A stretch of 64,000 nucleotides of DNA. It comes from Bacillus siamensis KCTC 13613. Its GTDB lineage: Bacteria > Bacillota > Bacilli > Bacillales > Bacillaceae. Both the position numbers and the translations under genes were made by a program. How positions within the stretch are numbered: the first letter of the stretch is position 1; each line of letters starts with the position of its first letter. The stretch is from the NCBI RefSeq assembly GCF_000262045.1, contig NZ_AJVF01000039.1:682001-746000 (forward strand). Reading direction: 5' to 3'. The notes under the pieces were generated by a model that saw only the letters and a program-made list of their open reading frames with translations, ran no database searches and was not told where the DNA came from. This document shows, in pieces, positions 42,709 through 51,763 of the stretch.

Positions 42709-44447
42709 GAATGCGCGGAAAATTTCTGCTTCACTTTTTCGGTCAGCTGCTGCTTGTCATCCTGCTGATGTCCGTTTTGGCCGTCGCTTCTTTCTTCTAT
42801 TTGGATTGGCGTTTCAGCGAAGCGGAAGCCAATGCAGGACTTACTAAAGCGACGGCAGACTCGTTTGAAGCGTGGCTTGATAAAAACGAAGACGGCACAT
42901 GGGATGTCGATGAATTTTTAAAGATGTCGGTCAGAAAGCAGAAGGGCTGGCTGCAGATCATTAATGACAAAGAAAAAACGGACTACGCGTACAGAGTGCC
43001 GAAAGACGTCCCGAGCCATTACAGCAGAAAAGATCTCTTATCCATTTATCAGTATCGGAATTTTGACAACTATAAGCTGAACTACTGGACGGTCACGATT
43101 AATGATGAGACCTATCTGATTCTGTTCGGCTGGAAATCCGCCAGTGAGCAGCTTCTCACTTACATCGAGTCCCAGGAGCCATCCCTCGCTTCTCTTTCTC
43201 AATATAAAAAAAGCACGGTTGATTATATTAAACGGGAAAAAGGGGCGGTCTACCTTCTCGAAGACAGCGGCAGACTGCTCGGGGATATCAACAGCACAAA
43301 AAAAGAGCGGAACACCGTCAATGAGCTTGAATTGCTGAAATACAATTCCAAACCGTGGAATTACAAGCGGGAAATTTCTTTTAAAAGGCTCGATAAAACG
43401 AAATGGATGGTCGCTTCTGTGCCGAACCCTGTGTACATTCCCGATCATGAGTTTAACAAGTCATTTCTGAGAAATGTGTTGAAAACCCTCTTCCTCTTGA
43501 TCGGAGTCTTAGTATTGATGATCTGCATCCTGACCATCTGGTACTCTTTCCGTTTCGGCTGGCCGCTGTTTCATACCATCAAATGGCTCGTCAATTTATC
43601 AAAGGGCCGGCTTGAAGAGCCGAAGAACCGCAAAGGACAGCCGGTCAGCAAAAATAAAAAGGGCAAAACAAAGCAGCCGTTCCGCTTTTTCGCTGAGATT
43701 TTCGAATCAATGGATCAGCTGACGGACACGCTGAAGCGGGATAAGAAAAACAGAGAAAAAATCCAGGCGACAAGGGAAGAGTGGATCGCCGGGCTGAGCC
43801 ATGACTTGAAAACCCCGCTGAGCACGATTTACGGCTACAGCATGATGCTTGAATCGAAGCAATACGACTGGACCCCGGAAGAAGTCAAAGAAATGGGGCA
43901 GATCGTCCGGGAAAAATCAGAATATATGTCGAAGCTGATTGAGGACTTGAACTTGACATACCGTCTGAAAAACGCCGCCCTCCCGATCGAACGGCGCCTG
44001 ATCAACATCGTTCCGTTTATCAGAAACGTCACGAACGATTTCACGAAAAACACGTTCTCGGAAGGCTATGACATCGCCTTTGAAACCAAAAAGGAAGACA
44101 TTCTTTTCGCCATTGATGAAGCATGGTTCCGCCGTATTCTGGAGAATCTGCTGGCAAACGCGGTAAAGCATAATGAGAAAGGGACCGCCATTCGGGTCGT
44201 GCTTGAGGAATCAGCAGAACAGCTCATTCTGAAGGTGAAAGATAACGGAAGAGGAATGGACGACGAAACGATTCACCAGCTGTTTAACCGTTATTACCGG
44301 GGAACGAATACGAAGGGGCCGTCAGAAGGAACTGGGCTCGGGCTCGCCATTGCCAAGGAGCTGGTTCACCTTCATAACGGAACCATTCATGTCAACAGCA
44401 GAATCAGCGCCGGAACGGTGATTACGATTCTTTTTAAGAAAGATTGA
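42705..44447 (+). CDS. yvrG: sensor histidine kinase YvrG
   Basis: A 580-residue membrane kinase. Helix 1 (residues 8-30, LLLVILLMSVLAVASFFYLDW) and helix 2 (about 260-285, FLLIGVLVLMICILTIWYSF) bracket an extracytoplasmic sensor domain of about 230 residues. A long charged linker follows, then HisKA with WIAGLSHDLKTPLSTIYGY (phosphorylated His) and HATPase with LENLLANAVKHNEKG, KDNGRGMDDETI and EGTGLGLAIAKELV. Partner of YvrH. Confidence 0.92.
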   Translation: MRMRGKFLLHFFGQLLLVILLMSVLAVASFFYLDWRFSEAEANAGLTKATADSFEAWLDKNEDGTWDVDEFLKMSVRKQKGWLQIINDKEKTDYAYRVPKDVPSHYSRKDLLSIYQYRNFDNYKLNYWTVTINDETYLILFGWKSASEQLLTYIESQEPSLASLSQYKKSTVDYIKREKGAVYLLEDSGRLLGDINSTKKERNTVNELELLKYNSKPWNYKREISFKRLDKTKWMVASVPNPVYIPDHEFNKSFLRNVLKTLFLLIGVLVLMICILTIWYSFRFGWPLFHTIKWLVNLSKGRLEEPKNRKGQPVSKNKKGKTKQPFRFFAEIFESMDQLTDTLKRDKKNREKIQATREEWIAGLSHDLKTPLSTIYGYSMMLESKQYDWTPEEVKEMGQIVREKSEYMSKLIEDLNLTYRLKNAALPIERRLINIVPFIRNVTNDFTKNTFSEGYDIAFETKKEDILFAIDEAWFRRILENLLANAVKHNEKGTAIRVVLEESAEQLILKVKDNGRGMDDETIHQLFNRYYRGTNTKGPSEGTGLGLAIAKELVHLHNGTIHVNSRISAGTVITILFKKD

Positions 44448-44513
44448 GTTTGGACGCCGCTTTGTCGGGAATAACAATAGAAGACTGACAAGCAAAAGAA
44501 GAGGTGTTCACAC

Positions 44514-45392
44514 ATGGAAGCAGCATTACGAGCAGATACGAGAGCAGTTATAGGAGAAGGCCCTTTATGGGATAAGGACAAGCAATGCCTGTACTGGGTG
44601 GATATACTGGGCAGCCAGCTCCATATTTTTACTCCGGCTGACGGAATCAACCGTTCCGTTAAATTCAAATCATTTGTCACGGCTCTGGCCTTGTATTCAA
44701 AGGAAGAGCTGGTGATGACGATGAAAGACGGATTTTACCTGTACAATCTCCGGGAAGACACATTGACGAAGATGAAGCAGCCGAAAGATATGCGGGAAGA
44801 TATCCGTTTTAATGACGCAAAATGCGACCCGTCCGGAAGATTATGGGCGGGGACGACGAGCATGGAAGGCAAAGAAGAGGAGGCTTCGCTGTACCGTCTG
44901 AATACGGACGGCAGTCTTGCCAAAATAAAAGACCAGGTCTCCACTTCGAACGGTTTGGATTGGGATCGGGACCGAAACCTGATGTACTATATTGATACTC
45001 CGACGCAGGAAATCGTCTGTTATGCATACGATCCTGAAACCGGAGCCGTATCAGATCCGAAAACAGTCTACCGCTTTCCGGAGTCGCAAGGATCTCCCGA
45101 CGGGATGACCATTGACCGGGACGGAATGCTGTGGGTGGCTCTGTTCGGAGGCGGCCGTGCCGTCCGGATTGACCCGTTTTCGCATAAGGAAATTGCATCT
45201 ATTGAAGTTCCCGCAAAATACGTCACCTGCTGTGCGTTCGGAGGCAGGGAGCTCAACACATTATACATTACGACCGCGACGGAAAAATTGACGGAAGCCG
45301 AAAGACTTGAACAGCCGCATGCGGGCGGCCTGTTTTCCGCAGAGCTTGAGACGGGCGGCTGGGAGCCGGTTCCGTTTGCAGGCATCATGTAA
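44514..45392 (+). CDS. yvrE: SMP-30/gluconolactonase-family protein YvrE
   Basis: A 292-residue six-bladed beta-propeller hydrolase, probably a sugar lactonase that uses a divalent metal. Family metal-site blocks are GEGPLWDKDKQCLYWVDI (Glu), RFNDAKCDPSGRLWAGT (Asn), STSNGLDWDRDRNLMYYIDT (Asn) and GSPDGMTIDRDGMLWVALFGG (Asp). AAGAGGTG precedes ATG 44514. The physiological substrate is unknown. It ends at a terminator shared with convergent yvrD. Confidence 0.9.
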   Translation: MEAALRADTRAVIGEGPLWDKDKQCLYWVDILGSQLHIFTPADGINRSVKFKSFVTALALYSKEELVMTMKDGFYLYNLREDTLTKMKQPKDMREDIRFNDAKCDPSGRLWAGTTSMEGKEEEASLYRLNTDGSLAKIKDQVSTSNGLDWDRDRNLMYYIDTPTQEIVCYAYDPETGAVSDPKTVYRFPESQGSPDGMTIDRDGMLWVALFGGGRAVRIDPFSHKEIASIEVPAKYVTCCAFGGRELNTLYITTATEKLTEAERLEQPHAGGLFSAELETGGWEPVPFAGIM

Positions 45393-45439
45393 AAAAGCCC
45401 TGGCATATGGGAATGGTCCCATTGTGCCGGGCTTTTTTT
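45393..45439. terminator. bidirectional terminator between yvrE and yvrD
   Basis: The stem AAAAGCCCtGGCA / TGCCgGGCTTTT with an inner GGA / TCC helix, flanked by A6 and T7. Confidence 0.88.
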
Positions 45440-45440
45440 G

Positions 45441-46232
45441 TTAAATGGAGCGGATGATGCCGCCTTCAACCCGCTGTGCGGTGCCGTTAATGGCAGATGC
45501 CGCAGCTGAAGCGAGAAATACAATCGTATTGGCGACTTCTTCCGGGGTCGCATAGCGCTGGATCAAAGATGTCGGTTCATTCACTTTAAAATAATCCCGA
45601 ACGAAGCTGTCCGTATCTTCTCCGGCGGCCTTTGCGGCTCCTTCCATGTAAGAAGCGACGCCTTCGGTCCATGTCGGTCCGGGCAGCACGGAGTTTACCG
45701 TGACATTCGTGCCTTTTGTCATTTCCGCCATTCCCCGTGACAAGCTGATTAACGCTGTTTTCGTCATTGAATACGGAATCATTTGCGCAAGCGGTTTGAC
45801 ACCGGCTTCACTGGAGATGTTCAAAATCCGTCCGCTGTTTCTTTCAAGCATTTGCGGCAGAAAACGCCGGCACAGGCGCACGGCGCTCATGACATTCACT
45901 TCAAAATACCGGGTCCATTCGTCATCAGATACATCCGCGAAGTCCTTTACTTCGAAAAAACCGAGGTTATTAACGAGAATATCGACTTCCCCGATTCCGG
46001 CGGCGCGCTTAATCAGGTCATCGGCCTCCTCCTGGCGCGATAAATCTGCGGCGATGCCGTGAACCGTTCCGTAAGCGGAAAGCTCCTCAACCGTCCGTTC
46101 AACGGTTTCTTTTTTTCTTCCGTTTACAATCACCTCGGCGCCTTCGGTTAAAAAGCTTTTTGCCGCGGCTTTTCCGATGCCGGAAGTTGATCCTGTGATT
46201 AACACGAGTTTTCGTTCAAGCTGTAATTCCAT
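45441..46232 (-). CDS. yvrD: short-chain dehydrogenase/reductase YvrD
   Basis: A 263-residue classical SDR. The cofactor motif is TGSTSGIGKAAA (residues about 14-25), followed by NNLGFFE (the NNAG equivalent), the catalytic Ser in LNISSEAGVKPLAQMIPYSMTKTAL, with YxxxK as YSMTK, and PG after NSVLPGPTWTEG. It reduces or oxidises an unknown alcohol or ketone with NAD(P)H. AAGGAGG precedes ATG 46232. Confidence 0.9.
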   Translation of the reverse strand: MELQLERKLVLITGSTSGIGKAAAKSFLTEGAEVIVNGRKKETVERTVEELSAYGTVHGIAADLSRQEEADDLIKRAAGIGEVDILVNNLGFFEVKDFADVSDDEWTRYFEVNVMSAVRLCRRFLPQMLERNSGRILNISSEAGVKPLAQMIPYSMTKTALISLSRGMAEMTKGTNVTVNSVLPGPTWTEGVASYMEGAAKAAGEDTDSFVRDYFKVNEPTSLIQRYATPEEVANTIVFLASAAASAINGTAQRVEGGIIRSI

Positions 46233-46347
46233 GATGATCCTCCTTTTTACTCGACTGTGTAACAGTATACATGATGAATTTTAGTGTTTACGAATCATTT
46301 GCTTTCATGCAAAAAAGGCCGGATATACAAGCCTTCAAGACTTATAG

Positions 46348-46393
46348 TATAATTACTGCGAAAAAAGGATACGAATGTCAAGAAGACAATCGT
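46348..46393 (+). promoter_or_regulatory. yvrC promoter -10 and short hairpin leader
   Basis: A perfect TATAAT (46348-46353) has only a weak -35 (TATACA at 18-base spacing). The about 65-base leader contains the hairpin ACGAaTGTC-aagaa-GACAaTCGT (46371-46393). It is too short for a cobalamin riboswitch. Confidence 0.5.
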
Positions 46394-46420
46394 TTACCGT
46401 AATCAGGGGGAGTTAAAAGA

Positions 46421-47365
46421 ATGAAGAAGATCACTGCCGTCTGGGCGGCGCTCTTTGTCACCGCCGTTGTGACCGCCGGCTGTTCCGGCGCGCAAGAAGA
46501 AGGAAGCGCGGCCAAACAAAAAGCCGTTTCAACCGAGGCATTCCCGGTAACTATCAAGGATGCCGCAAATGACAAAGTAACCATGAAGCAGGCGCCCAAA
46601 AAAATCGTCTCCCTCATGCCGAGCAATACGGAAATTACATACGCGCTCGGACTGGGAGATAAGGTCGCAGGCGTCACGACAAATGATACATATCCGAAAG
46701 AAGCTGTAAAAAAACCGAAAGTCGGAGATATGAATGTAAACGCTGAGAAAGTCATCGCGCTGAAGCCGGATCTCGTGCTGGCCCACGCGTCCTCAATGTC
46801 TGCTTCCGCCGATGCGATGAAGCAGTTAAAAGATGCGGGCATCACCGTCTTAACGGTCAATGATGCGCAATCGTTCCAAGACGTGTACAAATCAATCAGT
46901 ATGATCGGAAAAGCAGCCGGCAAAGAAAAGCAGGCGGACAAGTTGATCAAAAAGATGAAATCCGACCTTTCCGGCATAGAAAAGAAAGCGGCGGCGATTT
47001 CTGAAAAAGATGAAAAGAAAGTATTCGTCGAGGTTTCTCCTGACGGCTATACAACGGGAAAGGGCACGTTTATGAACGAAATGCTTGAAGATATACATGC
47101 GAAAAACGCCGCCGGCAGCCAGACCGGCTGGGTGCAGCTGACGGATGAAGCGATTGTCAAAATGAATCCGGACGTCATCATTACGACAGACGGCGTAAAG
47201 GCCGCTGAAGTGGAAAAACGCGCCGGCTGGGGTGCCGTCAATGCGGTCAAACACCACAACGTCTATTCTGTTGATCCTGACCTTGTCACACGCTCAGGCC
47301 CGCGCCTTGTAAAAGGGGTCGAGAAGCTTGCGGAAAGCGTTTATCCTGAAACGTTTAAAAAGTAA
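46421..47365 (+). CDS. yvrC: cobalamin-binding lipoprotein (BtuF-like)
   Basis: A 314-residue surface lipoprotein for vitamin B12 or precursors. The lipobox is VTAGC (signal MKKITAVWAALFVTAVVTAGC). The class III binding-protein fold shows KKIVSLMPSNTEITYALGLGDKVAGVT, in part, LKPDLVLAHASSMSAS and NPDVIITTDGVKAAEVEKRAGWGAVNAV. It heads the operon yvrC-yvrB-yvrA-yvqK. GGGGGAG precedes ATG 46421. Confidence 0.9.
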   Translation: MKKITAVWAALFVTAVVTAGCSGAQEEGSAAKQKAVSTEAFPVTIKDAANDKVTMKQAPKKIVSLMPSNTEITYALGLGDKVAGVTTNDTYPKEAVKKPKVGDMNVNAEKVIALKPDLVLAHASSMSASADAMKQLKDAGITVLTVNDAQSFQDVYKSISMIGKAAGKEKQADKLIKKMKSDLSGIEKKAAAISEKDEKKVFVEVSPDGYTTGKGTFMNEMLEDIHAKNAAGSQTGWVQLTDEAIVKMNPDVIITTDGVKAAEVEKRAGWGAVNAVKHHNVYSVDPDLVTRSGPRLVKGVEKLAESVYPETFKK

Positions 47366-48374
47366 CCGGCCGCTTGCTTACGCGGTCAGCCTGCTGTTTT
47401 TAGCCGTTTGTGCGGCGTTTGGCATTTCAATCGGCAGTCTGCATATTCCTTTATCCGACGTTTTTTGGATCGGGGTCGGCCGGACATCCTCGGCTGACCC
47501 TATGAATGTCAATATTATGATGAATATCCGCCTGCCGAGAGTCGTTCTGGCCGCCCTTGTCGGAGCCGCGTTATCCATTGCGGGAGCGGCGTTTCAAGGA
47601 CTTCTGAAAAATCCGCTCGCCGACCCTTATACACTCGGGGTGTCTTCGGGAGCTTCGGCGGGAGCCGTGATCACCTTATTTTTCGGCTTCCAGATTCCAG
47701 TCATCGGCCGGTTCACACTTCCGGTTGTCAGCATCGCCGCAGCCATTGCGGTCATGGCGGCGGTTCTGTTTTTCAGCCGTCTCGTTCATGCGTCGCTGTC
47801 TGTTTCGACGCTCATTTTGACAGGCATCATCATGAATTCTTTTCTCGGAGCTCTCATTTCGCTTGTGATCGCTTTAACGGGAAATGACCTGCTCCCGATT
47901 GTGCGCTGGCTGTTAGGAAGCGTGTCAATGAGGGGCTGGGGCTATGTCGCGCTGTTTCTGCCTTTTTTTCTGGCCGGGACGGCGCTTCTGCTTATCAATG
48001 GCAGAGAATTAAACATTATGACTTATGGAGAAGAAAAGGCAAGGCTGTTAGGCGTCAGTACGGGAAAAAGAAAACTGCTGATGATCGCCGCCGGATCTCT
48101 GCTGACGGGAGGAGCGGTTGCCGTATCGGGGACAATCGGATTTGTCGGCCTTGTCATTCCCCATGTGACACGGCTTTTATGGGGAACGGATCATCGCCAT
48201 TTACTCCCGCTGTCAGCATTGACGGGCGCCGGTTTTCTCATTTTGGCTGATTTGTTTTCCCGCACCGTCATTGAACCTGTCGAATTGCCGATCGGCATTA
48301 TGACGGCTTTGGCGGGAGCGCCTGTATTTGCCTTGATTCTGCTTCGCCAGCATCATGGAGGGAAACGCTTATGA
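47328..48374 (+). CDS. yvrB: cobalamin ABC transporter permease (BtuC-like)
   Basis: A 348-residue FecCD permease. Family blocks are IRLPRVVLAALVGAALSIAGAAFQGLLKNPLADP (in part), YTLGVSSGASAGAVITLFFG and FVGLVIPHVTRLLWG. The start is probably TTG 47328, overlapping the yvrC end by 38 bases; no ATG exists before the first membrane helix, so translation must begin inside yvrC. It overlaps yvrA by 4 bases. Confidence 0.88.
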   Translation: MRKAFILKRLKSNRPLAYAVSLLFLAVCAAFGISIGSLHIPLSDVFWIGVGRTSSADPMNVNIMMNIRLPRVVLAALVGAALSIAGAAFQGLLKNPLADPYTLGVSSGASAGAVITLFFGFQIPVIGRFTLPVVSIAAAIAVMAAVLFFSRLVHASLSVSTLILTGIIMNSFLGALISLVIALTGNDLLPIVRWLLGSVSMRGWGYVALFLPFFLAGTALLLINGRELNIMTYGEEKARLLGVSTGKRKLLMIAAGSLLTGGAVAVSGTIGFVGLVIPHVTRLLWGTDHRHLLPLSALTGAGFLILADLFSRTVIEPVELPIGIMTALAGAPVFALILLRQHHGGKRL

Positions 48375-49597
48375 TCAGGGTGAGCGGCCTGTCCGGCGGG
48401 TACGGAGGCCGGATGATTGTAGAGGATGTCAGCTTTACCGCCGGAAAGGGTGAATTTGTCGGCATACTCGGTCCGAACGGCTCAGGAAAAACAACGCTGA
48501 TGAAATTGCTGACGGGGATGCTTTCTCCGTCAAAAGGCGAAGTGCTTGTCGCAGGCAGGCCCGTGGGCAGATACAAGCCGCGGGAGCTTGCGAAAATCAT
48601 GGCCGTTTTGCCGCAGCATACGGAGCAAGCCTTTTCATTTACCGTGAAGGAAACGGTGTCTTTCGGCAGATACCCGTATCAAAAGGGGCTCTTCAGACAG
48701 ATGGATCAACATGACGAAGACATTGTCCGGGAAGCGATGGAAATGACCGGCATCGACCGATATGCGCAGCAACCCGTCCGCAATCTGAGCGGCGGGGAGC
48801 GGCAGCGCGTCTTTCTGGCGCAGGCGCTGGCTCAGCAGCCTGAGGTGCTGTGTCTGGATGAGCCGACGACATTTCTTGATCTCAAATATCAAAAAGACCT
48901 GCTTGATACGGTGAAGCGGCTGACGAGAGAAAGCGGCCTGACGGTCATCAGTATTTTTCACGACCTCAACGCCGCAGGACAATACTGTGATCAGCTCCTG
49001 ATGATGAAAGACGGACGAGCTTTTTCGAAGCAGACGCCGGATCAGGCTTTGAAAAAAGAAACGATTGAAGACATTTACGGCATCACCGTCAGTGCTGTCG
49101 GCCAAAAAGCGTCACCGAAACCGCTGATCGCCTTCATGCCGGAAGTGCGGGAGGAAAGAGAGTCCGCCAGCGTTCCGTTCGCCTCTTTGATAAACAAAAG
49201 CGGAAATACCGTAACGCTTCAAACAGACCGTCCGTTCAGAATGTTGTCAACCGCATCTGACGGCTCAGGCTTTTCGTGGAGCCGCCGGCTTACCGGATCA
49301 GCGGCGGCTGGTTTTGTCTGCCGGACGTTTGATTCGATAACGATTGCCGTGACCGCCAGGCACACCGTTTGGGTACTCATCAGCGGCCGCTTATCTGAAC
49401 AAGGATTTGTACGGCTGTTAACGGCAGCAACGGAAGCGAGAATGCAGGCTCTTTCCGGCAGACAGGCAAACGGCGACATTGTCATTTGTGCCTTGCAGAC
49501 AGGAAAGGTAATGGACGTCCGCCATGCGGAAAAAGCTGTGAGAAGAGGAACCGCGGCATGTGTAAAAGCGGCGGAAAAAGGAGGAACAGAACGATGA
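48371..49597 (+). CDS. yvrA: cobalamin ABC transporter ATPase with C-terminal extension (BtuD-like, possible CbiZ remnant)
   Basis: A 408-residue protein. The N-terminal ATPase has Walker A GPNGSGKTT, Q-loop AVLPQHTEQAFSFTVKE, signature LSGGERQRVFLA, Walker B VLCLDEPTTFLD and FHDLNAA. About 150 residues follow from residue 255 that no ABC ATPase needs (SASVPFASLINKSGNTVTLQ and later LQTGKVMDVRHAEKAVRRGT). In relatives the fused domain is described as CbiZ-like (adenosylcobinamide amidohydrolase). Here it looks divergent or shortened, so activity is uncertain. It overlaps yvqK by 4 bases. Confidence 0.87.
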   Translation: MIRVSGLSGGYGGRMIVEDVSFTAGKGEFVGILGPNGSGKTTLMKLLTGMLSPSKGEVLVAGRPVGRYKPRELAKIMAVLPQHTEQAFSFTVKETVSFGRYPYQKGLFRQMDQHDEDIVREAMEMTGIDRYAQQPVRNLSGGERQRVFLAQALAQQPEVLCLDEPTTFLDLKYQKDLLDTVKRLTRESGLTVISIFHDLNAAGQYCDQLLMMKDGRAFSKQTPDQALKKETIEDIYGITVSAVGQKASPKPLIAFMPEVREERESASVPFASLINKSGNTVTLQTDRPFRMLSTASDGSGFSWSRRLTGSAAAGFVCRTFDSITIAVTARHTVWVLISGRLSEQGFVRLLTAATEARMQALSGRQANGDIVICALQTGKVMDVRHAEKAVRRGTAACVKAAEKGGTER

Positions 49598-50163
49598 AGC
49601 TGTATACGAAAACCGGCGATAAAGGACAGACAAGCCTGATCGGCGGCAGAACGGATAAAGACAGTCTGCGGGTTGAGAGCTACGGGACGATCGATGAGCT
49701 GAACAGCTTTATCGGGCTTGCGCTTGCGGAGCTTGATGATTGTGAGAATTGCGGTGATCTGAAAGCCGAACTCAGAAACATTCAGCATGAGCTGTTTGAC
49801 TGCGGCGCCGACTTGGCGACTGTCACGGAGAATAAGAGCTATACATTAAGAGAGAAATCTATTACCGTACTGGAAGACTGCATAGACCGTTATACCGCTG
49901 AAGCGCCTCCGCTTGAAAAATTTATTCTTCCGGGCGGGCATAAGGCGGCTGCTCAGCTTCACATTGCCAGGACCGTCACAAGACGGGCGGAGCGTCTCAT
50001 CGTGAAACTGGGCAGAACAGAAGAGATAAATGACACGGTGATGTGTTACTTGAACCGCCTGTCTGATTATTTTTTCGCGGCGGCAAGAGCAGTCAACGCA
50101 AGACATGGCGTGAAAGATATAGAGTATGAAAGAAGCGCCGCAGTATTCCGTGAAGATGAATAA
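49594..50163 (+). CDS. yvqK: ATP:cob(I)alamin adenosyltransferase, PduO type
   Basis: A 189-residue enzyme that adds the adenosyl group to cob(I)alamin or cobinamide. The N-terminal ATP motif is YTKTGDKGQTSLIGGRTDKDS and the C-terminal block is FILPGGHKAAAQLHIARTVTRRAERLIVKL, quoted in part, both standard for PduO. ATG 49594 follows AGGAGGAAC and overlaps the yvrA stop. A longer upstream frame encodes no family sequence. Being in the uptake operon, it converts imported B12 to the coenzyme form. Confidence 0.93.
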   Translation: MKLYTKTGDKGQTSLIGGRTDKDSLRVESYGTIDELNSFIGLALAELDDCENCGDLKAELRNIQHELFDCGADLATVTENKSYTLREKSITVLEDCIDRYTAEAPPLEKFILPGGHKAAAQLHIARTVTRRAERLIVKLGRTEEINDTVMCYLNRLSDYFFAAARAVNARHGVKDIEYERSAAVFREDE

Positions 50164-50173
50164 CGTTTTGATT

Positions 50174-50202
50174 CAGCCGGCGAGAGGAAGCCGGCTGTTT
50201 TT
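50174..50202 (+). terminator. yvrCBA-yvqK terminator
   Basis: The perfect 8-bp stem CAGCCGGC / GCCGGCTG followed by T5. Confidence 0.88.
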
Positions 50203-50262
50203 AACGGCGATATCCATCAATTGAACCCTTATTGCCAGAAGGAAAATGTATCTTATGCATTA

Positions 50263-50291
50263 TTGACTGAAAAATTAAAAAATGAGATATT
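50263..50291 (+). promoter_or_regulatory. sigma-A promoter of yvqJ
   Basis: TTGACT (50263-50268), a 17-base spacer and GATATT (50286-50291), 37 bases before the start codon. Confidence 0.5.
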
Positions 50292-50327
50292 ATAAGAAAC
50301 ATTGTAAAAAAATGGGGGATTTGATAG

Positions 50328-51596
50328 ATGGATACAAATCATAAGAGCGAGAGCATCTGGAATAAAAATTTCACCTTTCTGTTTATCTCAAGGCTTGTTA
50401 AATTGTCGGGAGACGGTTTTGCCTTTAATTCCATTCTCTGGTTTTTGATTTTTGACGGTGAAGGGGCGATCGGCACGGCGCTGTTAATTGCGGTTACGTT
50501 CCTTCCGGAGGCGATGCTGGCGCCGATTACCGGGCCTTTTATGAAGCAGCATACGCTGAAATTCTGGATGTATTTTTCAGACCTCACGCGCGCGGCGGTC
50601 GTGTTAATCATTCCGGTCTGTTATTTTAACGGTTTTTCTCCTTTATGGTTTGTGATGCTTCTCATGATTGTGCATTCAGCCACCGGAGCTGCTTATAATC
50701 CTGCATCTATCTCTTTAATCCCCAATATTGTCGGAGAAAACAGCCTGCAGAAAGCGAATGCGGTCATCCAGTCATCAGGCCAGATCGTCAGGCTTGCCGC
50801 CATTACGCTGAGCGGGGTGTTTTTAACATTTATCAGTCCCGCCTATTCTTTGTTTATCGCACTTATATTCTATCTTCTATCAGGTTTTCTCGTACTCTTT
50901 ATGTCATACCAAGTTCAGCATGACAAACAGGATACCGCCGCCGTCAGACAGCGCGGGACGTATTTCGGAAGGCTTAAACGGGGTTTTGTGCTCGTCAGAA
51001 AACACCAGATTTTATACCCGCTCGCCATCTATTGTATTTTCATGAACTTTGCGGCCGCTCCGTGGGAGGCGCTTTCCGCCGTTTACGTCGCCGAAGATTT
51101 ACATATGCCGCCGATCATTTACTCGCTTCTGAAAGCGACAGGCACGGGCGGAGCTTTTTTAATGGGTTTTATTTTGGCTAAGGTGAAGGTGAACAAATAC
51201 GGTCTCCTGTTTGTGTCAGCGGGAATCATAGAAGGGGCGGCATTTTTCATCACCGGCATCAACACGTTTCTGCCGCTCGTCTTCCTTGCGGCGTTTGCGT
51301 TCGGATCGGCCGTCAGCGCCATAAATGTGCCGGAGTATACCATTATTCAAACGTCTGTGGACCATGATGATCAGCCGCAGGTCTATGCCGTCATCCATAT
51401 GATCTCCAACATATCCATTCCGCTCGGTGCGGTTCTTTGCGGGTATGCGGCTAACGCCTTCGGTCCCGGAAAAGTCATTGCCGCCGGCGGTCTTGTTGAA
51501 GTCCTGTCAGGTCTCGGGATATTGTTCTTTACGAAGCTTGCCAAAGCGGAACGCACTGATCTCATCAAGGAAAAAGAAGCGAGCATCAGAATATAG
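50328..51596 (+). CDS. yvqJ: major facilitator superfamily exporter (MefA-like)
   Basis: A 422-residue 12-helix MFS protein of the macrolide-efflux (MefA/enterobactin exporter MFS_3) branch. Recognisable parts are FLFISRLVKLSGDGFAFNSILWFL, in part, LPEAMLAPITGPFM, GAAYNPASISLIPNIVGENSLQKANAVIQSSGQ (in part) and VNVPEYTI-like SAINVPEYTIIQTSV. The substrate is unknown; macrolide export is only the name of the family. The promoter lies at 50263-50291, and a terminator separates it from liaI. Confidence 0.88.
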   Translation: MDTNHKSESIWNKNFTFLFISRLVKLSGDGFAFNSILWFLIFDGEGAIGTALLIAVTFLPEAMLAPITGPFMKQHTLKFWMYFSDLTRAAVVLIIPVCYFNGFSPLWFVMLLMIVHSATGAAYNPASISLIPNIVGENSLQKANAVIQSSGQIVRLAAITLSGVFLTFISPAYSLFIALIFYLLSGFLVLFMSYQVQHDKQDTAAVRQRGTYFGRLKRGFVLVRKHQILYPLAIYCIFMNFAAAPWEALSAVYVAEDLHMPPIIYSLLKATGTGGAFLMGFILAKVKVNKYGLLFVSAGIIEGAAFFITGINTFLPLVFLAAFAFGSAVSAINVPEYTIIQTSVDHDDQPQVYAVIHMISNISIPLGAVLCGYAANAFGPGKVIAAGGLVEVLSGLGILFFTKLAKAERTDLIKEKEASIRI

Positions 51597-51606
51597 CATT
51601 CTTGTA

Positions 51607-51643
51607 AAACGCCCTGCGCCGTCCGGTGCAGCGGCGTTTTTTT
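51607..51643 (+). terminator. yvqJ terminator
   Basis: The stem AAAACGCCcTGC / GCAgcGGCGTTTT with T7. Confidence 0.85.
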
Positions 51644-51666
51644 GTCGTAAGGGTCGGGGGGCTTAT

Positions 51667-51733
51667 ACGACTCCGGTCTGATATGAAAATCAATCTCTGA
51701 TTCGTTTTGCCGGCCGGGGGATTTGTTTATAGT
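51667..51733 (+). promoter_or_regulatory. liaI promoter with candidate LiaR box
   Basis: A TATAGT -10 (51728-51733) has no good -35, as expected of an activated promoter. About 45-60 bases upstream lies CGACTCCGGTCTGA (51668-51681), which contains GAC-N4-GTC. I take it as the likely LiaR site from position; I cannot recall the consensus exactly. Confidence 0.45.
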
Positions 51734-51763
51734 AAAGACAAGGAAATCGAAAGGAGGATCTGC

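Noticed and set aside
46378..46977. 199-residue open frame on the minus strand opposite yvrC
   Set aside because: It lies fully antisense to a convincing lipoprotein gene, has no ribosome site and has a low-complexity Ser/Ala/Thr composition, as expected of a shadow frame.
49219..49788. 189-residue minus-strand frame opposite yvrA/yvqK
   Set aside because: Spans the junction of two real coupled genes; no start site or recognisable domain.
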